Shown here: one piece after another, positions 19,218 to 27,060 of the stretch | How the letters are laid out: each line of letters starts with the position of its first letter | How positions within the stretch are numbered: position 1 is the first letter of the stretch | DNA from: Erythrobacter sp. 3-20A1M | Lineage (GTDB): Bacteria; Pseudomonadota; Alphaproteobacteria; Sphingomonadales; Sphingomonadaceae | Assembly (NCBI RefSeq): GCF_018636735.1 | Contig: NZ_CP045200.1 | Span: 744,001-808,000 of the forward strand | DNA length: 64,000 bases | Reading direction: 5' to 3' | Made by a program: the position numbers and the translations under genes | Notes under the pieces: generated by a model | Database searches by the model: none | Seen by the model: the letters and a program-made list of their open reading frames with translations, nothing else | What the model was told of the DNA's origin: nothing

Positions 19218-20725
19218 TCCGGCAGTCGGTCGACCACCTCCATCGCGGGCTTCAGGTCCAGCCGACCCGCCAGAAGGTTCAGATCTTTCTCGGTCGGCGT
19301 GGCGTAGAGCGCGGCGCGGTCGCGCTCCAGCCGCAGCACCAGCTTGCCATCTTCTACCGACAGACGGCTCGCCTCCAGCGATCGCATGCTGCGCGCGCCC
19401 AGGCGGCGGCACAGCCGTGTGGCGAGCCCCCAGCAGAGCGCTTCCTCCAGCGCTTCCGCCGGGGCCAGGCGCTTCAGCTCGGCAGGCAGATCGAGGGCGT
19501 TGCCATTGCCGCAGATCGCGGCCGCCAGCATCGCGCGGCCTTCATTGTCGATCGCCAGCCAGCGTTTCTGCAACGCCCATTCGATACCCTGCGCGATGCG
19601 CAGGTTCGGCTCTATCTGCATTGCCGCCAGCGACAGCATGGTCGCGGCCATCCGCAGCCGCTCGTCTCCCTTCCTCAGCGGGGGTGCGGCCTCGACCGTC
19701 CAGCCTGCGACCCTGGTTGCCAGAGCGGGCGGCGCGCCGCGCTGTATGGCGAAATTCGACACTCCCGAGATAAGGGGGTCTCGCGCCTGCACATGCGGCT
19801 CCAGCTGGGAATAGAGCAATCCCTCGCGCAGGCCCCATGCGGAGACGATCAGGCGGCGCGGCTGGAACCGCTTCACCAGCACCTGCAGCAGTACCGCGGC
19901 ATCCGGCAGCATCTGCGAACGCATGGTCGAGATGCGCGGCATCTCGTGCAGGCGAGCAGGGGCTGACCGCGCCAGCTTGCGGGTCAGCGACAGCGCTTCT
20001 TCGCTCGTGAGCGTCAGCCCGTGCGGATCGGTCAGAACCGTCCCTGCCCGCTCCATCGCGTACACCGCCATCGCGCGCCAGGTTCCGCCGACGAGGTAGA
20101 GATTGCCGTTTTCCGGCGTCGCCGCCTGTGAGCGCCGCAGCGCCTTCTTGAGCGCGCCCTTCAACGTGGCGCGGTCCCCCCCGCCGAGTTCGGGGAGGCG
20201 CAAGGTGCCCATCGGCAGGCTTTCCGCATCGCCGGGAGCCTCCGCCGAAACCGGCACAAGTTCCAGGCTCCCGCCGCCCAGATCCGCGACGAGCCCGTGC
20301 GCTCCCGGAAAGGCACCGATAACTCCGAAGGCGCTGGTGATGGCTTCGTCCTCGCCCGAGAGAAGGCGGGGGGCGAAGCCGAGCGCGCGCACCTTCTTCA
20401 GGAAAGCAGGACCGTTGGAGGCATCGCGGACCGCGGCGGTCGCGACCACGTCGATCCGTTCGATGCCGAGGTCGTGCAGCAGCAGCCGATAGCGCGCGAG
20501 ACCATCGAGCGCGAGGTGCATCGCGTCCTTCGCGAGCTTGCCGTCACGGCCGATGTCGCGGCCGAGCCGGGCCTGCACCTTCTCGTTCAGCAGGATGCCG
20601 GGAGCGCGGGGCGCACCGCCATACACGACCAGGCGGACCGTATTCGACCCGATATCGATGATCGCACGATGCGGCTTGTTGCCCGAAAATAGCCCCTCGC
20701 GATCGTCCCTTCGCCCCAGTCTCAC
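19214..20725 (-). CDS. ppx: Exopolyphosphatase / Ppx-GppA phosphatase
   Basis: A 503-residue enzyme of the ASKHA fold that removes terminal phosphate from polyphosphate, and possibly from pppGpp. The N-terminal phosphate-binding strand IDIGSNTVRLVVYGG and the second motif VADLGGGSLELV are intact. The C-terminal helical HD-like domain (about 320-500) is present, consistent with full-length Ppx. Its ATG overlaps the ppk stop codon, which couples polyphosphate synthesis and breakdown translationally. It is the last gene of the minus-strand run that starts with the virB genes. Confidence 0.92.
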   Translation of the reverse strand: MRLGRRDDREGLFSGNKPHRAIIDIGSNTVRLVVYGGAPRAPGILLNEKVQARLGRDIGRDGKLAKDAMHLALDGLARYRLLLHDLGIERIDVVATAAVRDASNGPAFLKKVRALGFAPRLLSGEDEAITSAFGVIGAFPGAHGLVADLGGGSLELVPVSAEAPGDAESLPMGTLRLPELGGGDRATLKGALKKALRRSQAATPENGNLYLVGGTWRAMAVYAMERAGTVLTDPHGLTLTSEEALSLTRKLARSAPARLHEMPRISTMRSQMLPDAAVLLQVLVKRFQPRRLIVSAWGLREGLLYSQLEPHVQARDPLISGVSNFAIQRGAPPALATRVAGWTVEAAPPLRKGDERLRMAATMLSLAAMQIEPNLRIAQGIEWALQKRWLAIDNEGRAMLAAAICGNGNALDLPAELKRLAPAEALEEALCWGLATRLCRRLGARSMRSLEASRLSVEDGKLVLRLERDRAALYATPTEKDLNLLAGRLDLKPAMEVVDRLPD

Positions 20726-22878
20726 CCGGCAGCCCCCTTGCGCAAGGCAAGCCGGGGCACGCGATCGGATTCGAGCGCGCCCCCGCGGCCTGACAGCGAA
20801 GGGTTGTTCATGAAATAGACGTGACAGTTGAACGGCTGTTCGCCCGGGTCCGCCCGCGTATAGCTGCCGTCGGAATCCAGGAACCAGCTGCGCCGATTAT
20901 CAAGCAGGTTGGCGAGCATCACCTGCTCCAGCACCTGATCGTGCACGGTATGATTGTCGATCGGCACCAGATGTTCGACCCGGCGATCGAGATTGCGGGT
21001 CATCAGATCGGCGCTGGAGGTGAAGACCAGAGCGCGGCTGCTGGGCATCGCGTGCCCGTTTGCGAAAGCGTAGATACGACCATGCTCCAGAAAACGGCCG
21101 ATGATGGACTTCACCGTGATGTTCTCTGACATGCCGGGCACGCCGGGCCGCAAGTCGCAAATGCCGCGCACGACGAGCTGGATCTGCACCCCGGCCTGGC
21201 TGGCCTCATAAAGCTTGTCGATCATTTCGCGATCGGTGATCTGGTTCATCTTGGCCCAGATTGCGGCGGGCTTGCCCGCGCGGGCGTTCGCGGCTTCGGC
21301 TTCGATCAACTCGTACAGCCGTTCGCGCAGATTGACCGGGCTGACGGCGAGCAGCTCCGTCTTGTTGGGTTGCACGTATCCGGTCACGAAATTGAACACG
21401 CGCCCCGCGTCCCGTCCCAGGCGGGGGTCGGCGGTGAAATAGCTGAGGTCGGTGTATATCTTGGCCGTGACCGGGTGATAGTTTCCCGTGCCCATGTGGC
21501 AATAGGTGCGAAAGCCGCCATCCTCGCGCCGGACCACCATCGCCAGCTTGGCATGGGTCTTCCAGTCGACGAAGCCGTAGATCACCTGCACCCCGGCCCG
21601 CTCCAGCTTGTTGGCCCAGATGAGGTTCTGCTCCTCGTCGAAGCGCGCCTTCAACTCGACCACGGCTGTCACCGACTTGCCGTTTTCTGCTGCCTGCACC
21701 AGCGCCTCGATCACTGCCGACTGGCTGCCTGCGCGATAGAGCGACTGCTTGATCGCCACCACCTGCGGATCGACCGCCGCCTGCCGCACGAAATCGACCA
21801 CCACGTCGAAGCTCTCGTAGGGGTGGTGGACAATGAAGGGCTTTTCGCGGATCGCGGCGAACAGATCGCCGTCATGCTCGCGCACCCGCTCGGGATAGCG
21901 CGGCTGGAACGGCTCGAACTTCAGGTCGGGGCGGTCTTCGGCGACAATCTCGGCCAGCCCCGAAATGCCCAGCAGCGTGTCCGTCTTGACCGTGGTCGCG
22001 CCTGGGATCAGCAGTTTCTCGCGCAGCAGGGCCTCGGCGGCGGGATCGCAATTTTCGTCGATCTCCAGCTGGATCACCTGCCCGCGCCGGCGGCGCTGGA
22101 TCGCGCTGCGGAATGTGCGGACCAGGTCCTCCGCTTCTTCCTCGATCTCGATATCGCTGTCGCGCAGCACCCGGAAGGCGCCGTAGCCGCAAACCTCGAA
22201 CCCGTGGAACAGTTGATGAGCGAACCGCACGATCAGGCTCTCGATACTGATGTAGAGTGCCTCGTCCCCCGGGACGCGAACGAAGCGCGGCAGCGCGCTC
22301 GGGACCAGGACCATCTCCACCAGCTCTTCGCCGTCCCGGCGGACATTGAACAGCAGCCCCAACCCTTCGTTGGCGATGAAGGGAAACGGGTGCGCCGGAT
22401 CGATCGCCTGCGGCGTAATGACCGACACGACCTCCGTCAGGAAGAAATCCTTCAACCAGCGATGCGCTTCCGCATCGACGCGCTCATCATCGGCTATGTG
22501 GATTTCCGCCTCGGCAAGCATGTCGCGCAGCGCGCGCCAGGTCGCCTGCTGCTTGTCGATCAGCACATCGACCCGCTCCAGCACCTCGCTCAACTGGCGC
22601 GCAGGCGTGCGCCCGTCGATGGAAGGAGTCTCGATCCCCCGCTGCACCTGGCCGATCAGGCCGGCGACGCGGATCATCAGGAATTCGTCGAGATTGCTAC
22701 CGGAAATGGACAGGAACCGGAGCCGTTCGAGCAGGGGGAAGTCGGCATTGCACGCTTCCTCCAGCACCCGGTCGTTGAATTCGAGCCAGCTCAACTCCCG
22801 GTTGAAATAGCGCTCCGCCGGGCTTTGCGGAGCCTCGCCCTGTTCGGCCGGGATATCCTCGCGCGGTGCGGTGCTCAT
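20722..22878 (-). CDS. ppk: Polyphosphate kinase 1
   Basis: A 718-residue kinase that transfers the gamma-phosphate of ATP to polyphosphate. The N-terminal domain begins YFNRELSWLEFNDRVLEEA. The phospholipase-D-like catalytic domains contain the conserved histidine segment YCHMGTGNYHPVTAKIYTD. RVFNFVTGY, GICDLRPGVPG and the C-terminal SSADLMTRNLDRRVE are also as in the family, and the length is typical. The start overlaps the virB11 stop and the end overlaps the ppx start, each by four bases, an unusual linkage of polyphosphate enzymes to secretion genes. Confidence 0.95.
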   Translation of the reverse strand: MSTAPREDIPAEQGEAPQSPAERYFNRELSWLEFNDRVLEEACNADFPLLERLRFLSISGSNLDEFLMIRVAGLIGQVQRGIETPSIDGRTPARQLSEVLERVDVLIDKQQATWRALRDMLAEAEIHIADDERVDAEAHRWLKDFFLTEVVSVITPQAIDPAHPFPFIANEGLGLLFNVRRDGEELVEMVLVPSALPRFVRVPGDEALYISIESLIVRFAHQLFHGFEVCGYGAFRVLRDSDIEIEEEAEDLVRTFRSAIQRRRRGQVIQLEIDENCDPAAEALLREKLLIPGATTVKTDTLLGISGLAEIVAEDRPDLKFEPFQPRYPERVREHDGDLFAAIREKPFIVHHPYESFDVVVDFVRQAAVDPQVVAIKQSLYRAGSQSAVIEALVQAAENGKSVTAVVELKARFDEEQNLIWANKLERAGVQVIYGFVDWKTHAKLAMVVRREDGGFRTYCHMGTGNYHPVTAKIYTDLSYFTADPRLGRDAGRVFNFVTGYVQPNKTELLAVSPVNLRERLYELIEAEAANARAGKPAAIWAKMNQITDREMIDKLYEASQAGVQIQLVVRGICDLRPGVPGMSENITVKSIIGRFLEHGRIYAFANGHAMPSSRALVFTSSADLMTRNLDRRVEHLVPIDNHTVHDQVLEQVMLANLLDNRRSWFLDSDGSYTRADPGEQPFNCHVYFMNNPSLSGRGGALESDRVPRLALRKGAAG

Positions 22879-23903
22879 ACCAGGTCGCGACTCTCGGCGA
22901 TTGCGGAGATCCCGCGCTGCCCCTCAGGCCCGCGCCCCAGCTGCACCAGCACGTCGATCACGCTTGAGGCATAGGCGATCGTGTCGGAGCGGGTCAGCCC
23001 GATCCCGGTCTGCATGACCATGAGGCTCAGTTGCTCCAGCGCGCCACGCAAGGAGTTGGCGTGGATGGTCGAGAAGCTGCCGGGGTGTCCGGTGTTGATC
23101 GCGCGCAGGAAGGAAACGCTTTCCGCCCCGCGCAATTCGCCCAGCACGACGCGGTCGGGGCGCAGGCGCAGCGCGGCTTGCAGCAATTCGTTCGCGGTGA
23201 CCTTGGCTTCGCCCAGTTCACCCTTCACCGCCACCAGGCCGACGCCGTTCTCGCCGGGCAAGCGGAGTTCGGGCGTGTCCTCGACCAGGACGACCCGCTG
23301 GCTCTTGGGTATCTCGCCTAACATCGCATTTAGAAAGGTCGTCTTGCCGGTGCTGGTTCCCCCGGAGATCAGGATCGTGCGCCGCTGGCGGATCGCCTCG
23401 CGCAGATAGTCGATCGGCCGCTCCTGGGGATCGGGCATCGGCGGGGGCTCGGGCGAACGCAGGGGCCCCGAATCGTAAGCGTCGAGCGGCAGGTCGAGCC
23501 GACGATGGCGGCGGATTGCCATGACCCAATGCCGACGGCTCGCGGGCGGGCCGCAGAACTGCACGCGCGCGTCGCCGGGCAGGGTAGCGCCCAGCAGCGG
23601 ATGCTCTCGATTGATCCCCTGGTGGCTGACCCGCGCGACCTGCTCCGCCAGGCGCTGTACCAGCGTATCGGTGATTTCCGGCGTCTCGATCCGCCGCATG
23701 CCCGGATCGGCGGAATCCTCGATCCACACCTCACCCGGCCGGTTGACCATGATCTCGGTAATCGAGTCACGTTCCAGCCATTGCCGGAACGGCGCGAGGT
23801 AGGCGTCCAGATAGACGCTGCGTTCCGCCATCGCGGGTGTCTGCGCCCTCGGCTCAGCCTCTTTCGGCTGTTCCGGCGCGAACGGATGGATATCAGCACT
23901 CAT
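22875..23903 (-). CDS. virB11: VirB11-type traffic ATPase
   Basis: A hexameric secretion ATPase of 342 residues. The N-terminal domain (about 30-150) contains EIMVNRPGEVWIED. Walker A is GGTSTGKTTF (181-190). A conserved acidic region (VVLVEDTPELRLP), the His-box-like TGHPGSFSTIHANS and the RPDRVVLGELRG motif are all present. The enzyme should be active. It energises pilus biogenesis or substrate transfer at the inner face of the membrane. It ends overlapping ppk and begins 28 bases after virB10. No VirD4-type coupling ATPase accompanies it. Confidence 0.93.
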   Translation of the reverse strand: MSADIHPFAPEQPKEAEPRAQTPAMAERSVYLDAYLAPFRQWLERDSITEIMVNRPGEVWIEDSADPGMRRIETPEITDTLVQRLAEQVARVSHQGINREHPLLGATLPGDARVQFCGPPASRRHWVMAIRRHRRLDLPLDAYDSGPLRSPEPPPMPDPQERPIDYLREAIRQRRTILISGGTSTGKTTFLNAMLGEIPKSQRVVLVEDTPELRLPGENGVGLVAVKGELGEAKVTANELLQAALRLRPDRVVLGELRGAESVSFLRAINTGHPGSFSTIHANSLRGALEQLSLMVMQTGIGLTRSDTIAYASSVIDVLVQLGRGPEGQRGISAIAESRDLV

Positions 23904-23931
23904 CGATAAAGGTCCGGGATAGCGGCCAAGC

Positions 23932-25077
23932 CTATTGGACCGGACCGAAATCGAGATCGCGCGCGGTGAAGACCCGGATCGGCTCGCCCTGGCGCACGCG
24001 GATGGTCGGCGCGATCTTGTCGCCGGACTGCACGGCGGCGGCGGCGGCAGCCTGTCCCCCGCCGCCCACGATCACCGATGCGCCGCCAGTGCCGATCGCA
24101 GACAATCCGCCCACGACCGACAGCAGCATGGCTGACCCGAAGCGCTGGAAGAAATGCGAATCCACCTTGCCGGGCAGACCGGTGGTCCCGTCGAACCCGA
24201 CGGCGGGCGAGGCGATGGAGACACTGGCGCCATCGGGCCGGATCAGCCGGGTCCAGATCACATAGGCGCGCTTCTGCCCCTGCTGCACGCCCGACTGGTA
24301 CTGCCCGATCAGGCGGCTGGAGCGCGGGATCAGTACCTTCTTGCCGTCGAAGCTGCGCACGTCCTGGCTCACGACCGCCCGCACGAAGCCGGGCACGTCG
24401 GTGTCGATAGCGGTCTCCAGGATCGCCGGGATCAGGGTGCCCTGCGTCACCGTGGTGGTCGGGTTGGCGAGCGGCTGCGCCTGCGCCGTTCCGCCCCCGA
24501 CTCCGCCGATCTTCGCAGCGAAGTCCCCGGCAGAGCCGCCGACACCGGCAGCGGAGGCATCACCCGCTGCCCCGGCCGCAATGGCGGCCGCCGGACCGGC
24601 CAGGGGCGTGGCCCTGCCGCTGGCATCGAAGACAAGCGTTTCGGATGCGTAGGGATTGGCTGCGGGAACGCCCGCATAGCCTGGCGCGCGCGAAAGGACC
24701 GGTTGCGGCGCCGGATCGACGCGCATCGGCGCAGGGGCCACTGCCGGATTGCCTGCTGCGTTGGGCGCAACGACGGGCGCTGGCACGACGGCGGCCTGCT
24801 GCGGTGCCTGCACCGCCGGATTGCCCACGCTCGCCGGTTCGCCGGTACGGGCGCTGTTCATGCTCCACAGCGTGACCGCGCCCAGCGCGGCGACGATGGC
24901 GATCCCGGCGACGAGACCGGCGGCATCGGACTTGCCTTTCTTCTGCGCGACGGCCGGAAAGGAATTGCGGCTGGCGAGATCGATGATCTCCGCGCTCTCA
25001 CCCTCGCGCGGGTCTTCGTCGCGCGCGGCGTCGTTGGCGGCGGCTCCCTTGCCGGACATCTTCATGGCTAGGCGCAT
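23932..25077 (-). CDS. virB10: VirB10/TrbI-type secretion core protein
   Basis: A 381-residue protein spanning inner and outer membranes in the core complex. The cytoplasmic N-terminus (about 1-45) is followed by one membrane helix (GLVAGIAIVAALGAVTLWSM), a Pro/Ala-rich periplasmic linker, and the conserved C-terminal TrbI domain (from about GTLIPAILETAIDTDVPGFVRA, with DVRSFDGKKVLIPRSSRLIGQY). The helix pair forming the outer-membrane pore (LLSVVGGLSAIGTGG) is visible. I chose the ATG at 25077; an upstream ATG would overlap virB9 by about 70 bases. It starts four bases after the virB9 stop. Confidence 0.92.
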   Translation of the reverse strand: MRLAMKMSGKGAAANDAARDEDPREGESAEIIDLASRNSFPAVAQKKGKSDAAGLVAGIAIVAALGAVTLWSMNSARTGEPASVGNPAVQAPQQAAVVPAPVVAPNAAGNPAVAPAPMRVDPAPQPVLSRAPGYAGVPAANPYASETLVFDASGRATPLAGPAAAIAAGAAGDASAAGVGGSAGDFAAKIGGVGGGTAQAQPLANPTTTVTQGTLIPAILETAIDTDVPGFVRAVVSQDVRSFDGKKVLIPRSSRLIGQYQSGVQQGQKRAYVIWTRLIRPDGASVSIASPAVGFDGTTGLPGKVDSHFFQRFGSAMLLSVVGGLSAIGTGGASVIVGGGGQAAAAAAVQSGDKIAPTIRVRQGEPIRVFTARDLDFGPVQ

Positions 25078-25081
25078 GTCG

Positions 25082-25885
25082 TCACTCCCCTCGGTTCGTA
25101 CGGCCAAGGGCCGCCTGCTCGGGCAATTTGCGGATGATCGGTGGGCCGGCATAGGTCAGCGTCGCACTGTCCTCGCCCAGCCTCAGGACGATTTCGGGCG
25201 GCACACCATCAACGATGATCGTGTTGTCGCGAACGATGTAGTTTACCGGCCCTTCGGTGCCCTTGCGATCCTTCACCTGGATGGCGGGAGCCGTAACCCC
25301 GTCGGGCCAGGTCATGAAGACCGCCTCGCCATTGTCGTAGATCCGCGCCGGCATCAGCTTGTTCTCGCCCGTTTTGCGCCATTCGAAATTCAGGCTTGCC
25401 GGATCGACCACGGCGAAGGGATCGGTAGCGGCGGCCATTTCGGTGCCGCTCGCCTGCGGCTGCGGTTCGGCAGCGGCCATCTGCGCCTGCTCCTCCGCCG
25501 TCGGCGCGGGTGGTTCGGGATAGGTGAAGCGCAGCGCATACACTGGCTTCGCGCGCGGACTCGCGACGAGGTCGAAATAATAGGTCCGCTTGTCGGTCAC
25601 CACTGTCATATTGGTGGCGCCGGTCGGCTGCAGCGGCTTCACGAACAGCAGGTTCGCGCGCTTGTTGGGGGTCACTTGCCACGCGGTGGAATCGCCCACA
25701 GCGACGTTCTCGATCGCCTCGTCCTCGCCGAATTCGATCGTCGCCTGCACCTTGGTCTTGCCGTGAATGGTGACGACCTCGTCGGGCTGGTAGAACTTCT
25801 CAACCAGGCGCGAATCCTGCGCCTGCGCGGGCGTTGTGGCAAGGGCGGCGAACAGCAGCAGCGCTGGGAGACCGGCGCGGATCAT
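25082..25885 (-). CDS. virB9: VirB9/TrbG-type outer-membrane core protein
   Basis: A 267-residue periplasmic/outer-membrane component of the core complex. A signal peptide ends near TPAQAQD (residue ~23). The N-terminal beta domain starts RLVEKFYQPDEVVTIHG, with YYFDLVASP. The C-terminal VirB10-interacting domain (FEWRKTGENKLMPARIYDNGEAVFMTWP, then VNYIVRDNTIIVDGVP) is well conserved. The ATG at 25885 overlaps the virB6 stop by four bases. A longer in-frame extension upstream simply reads through virB6 in another frame and is not real. Confidence 0.92.
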   Translation of the reverse strand: MIRAGLPALLLFAALATTPAQAQDSRLVEKFYQPDEVVTIHGKTKVQATIEFGEDEAIENVAVGDSTAWQVTPNKRANLLFVKPLQPTGATNMTVVTDKRTYYFDLVASPRAKPVYALRFTYPEPPAPTAEEQAQMAAAEPQPQASGTEMAAATDPFAVVDPASLNFEWRKTGENKLMPARIYDNGEAVFMTWPDGVTAPAIQVKDRKGTEGPVNYIVRDNTIIVDGVPPEIVLRLGEDSATLTYAGPPIIRKLPEQAALGRTNRGE

Positions 25886-27060
25886 TTCACTTTCTCCGTG
25901 GATCGGGCGGCGGTCGGCTTGAACCGGGTCCCCAGCCCCGAGGTGCGCGAATTCCCCTTGCTTAGGGGATTGACCTGACCGCCCCCTGAAGAGGTGGCGA
26001 GCACGCGCGTCTCGCGCACCGAACCGCCCGTGTCGTTCGCCGGAATGTGGCTGGGGGTGGCCGCCACCACTGCAGTGCGGCGTGCCGCCGTCGTCGTCGG
26101 CGTGGCGTTCGCGGCTCCGGCAGCCTGCGCGGTACTGAGCGGTGCGGCCCGTGCGGGCGAAGACGAGGTGGATTGCGCGGTCGAGCGGCCCCCGCTCTCG
26201 TTCCCATCGGCGACGAGGCCGAAAACGCGCCAGCCGGACACCATCGTACCCGTAACCTTCAGTACCATAATCATCAGCGCGACATGCACCGCACCGATCA
26301 TGAAGAACGCCATCGCGGCGCGCTGCGGGATCTCGCCACCAGGGTTCTGCGTCAGCGCGGAGAGGACCGGCACCGCCATTTCCAGCATGATGCTGCCGCC
26401 GAGCACCGCGAACAGCGGGGTCAGCGCCAGCATGACGACACCTTTCAGCCAGCCGGTGAACAGGCCGCGCGTCCCGTTGAACAACGCCATCACCACGAAG
26501 ATCGGACCGAGCGCGACCAGCAGCGCCAGCGCGATCCGCGCGGTCACCAGGACGCCGACCGTGCCCAGCATGAACAGCATTGCGCCGAGCCACATCATGC
26601 CCGCGGGCGAAAAGGCCGAGATGTCGTCCTTGCCCTGGCTTGCCTGCTCGATCGCCTGGAACACCACGTCGACCTTGCTCGCAAAGGTCTGCGTTGCCGA
26701 GCCGCTGTCGCCGGTCAGGACCGAGGCGAGCCAGTCCGGCGCACCGATGGCGAGATTCCATACCACAGACTGGTAAGCGACCCAGCTGGTGGCGAACGTG
26801 AGTACGAGGCCCAGCGTGATCATGCGCGGCGTCAGCGACCGTACGCCAAGCGAGCCGCGCCCGGTCAGCAGGTTGACCGCGAAGAAGGCGACGTAGAGCG
26901 TCAGCAGGATCGTGAGCACCGTCGCCATAGCGCCGCCGGGGGCGAACAGCCGCCCGAATGCCGCGCCCGTCACTTCGCCCGCGACGCAGTCCACCGCCTG
27001 CAGCGCCGCCGCCACGCCGCCCGCCGCCTGGCTCATCACCATGTCGCAACCCGCGCTCAT
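25882..27060 (-). CDS. virB6: VirB6/TrbL-type inner-membrane channel protein
   Basis: A 392-residue polytopic protein. Hydrophobic segments include VLTILLTLYVAFFAVNLL, MITLGLVLTFATSWVAYQSV, LGAMLFMLGTVGVLVTARI, LALLVALGPIFVVMALF, GVVMLALTPLFAVLGGSIML and AFFMIGAVHVALMIMVL. The signature GPIFVVMALFNGTRGLFTGWLKG is typical of VirB6. The C-terminal 90 residues are a Ser/Thr/Ala-rich tail of unknown role. It overlaps virB4 upstream and virB9 downstream by four bases. No virB5, virB7 or virB8 gene lies between virB6 and virB9, where VirB8 would be expected. Confidence 0.9.
   Translation of the reverse strand: MSAGCDMVMSQAAGGVAAALQAVDCVAGEVTGAAFGRLFAPGGAMATVLTILLTLYVAFFAVNLLTGRGSLGVRSLTPRMITLGLVLTFATSWVAYQSVVWNLAIGAPDWLASVLTGDSGSATQTFASKVDVVFQAIEQASQGKDDISAFSPAGMMWLGAMLFMLGTVGVLVTARIALALLVALGPIFVVMALFNGTRGLFTGWLKGVVMLALTPLFAVLGGSIMLEMAVPVLSALTQNPGGEIPQRAAMAFFMIGAVHVALMIMVLKVTGTMVSGWRVFGLVADGNESGGRSTAQSTSSSPARAAPLSTAQAAGAANATPTTTAARRTAVVAATPSHIPANDTGGSVRETRVLATSSGGGQVNPLSKGNSRTSGLGTRFKPTAARSTEKVK

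Noticed and set aside
21370-22974. A 534-codon plus-strand open frame opposite ppk
   Set aside because: Antisense to conserved polyphosphate kinase; no ribosome binding site or recognisable domain.
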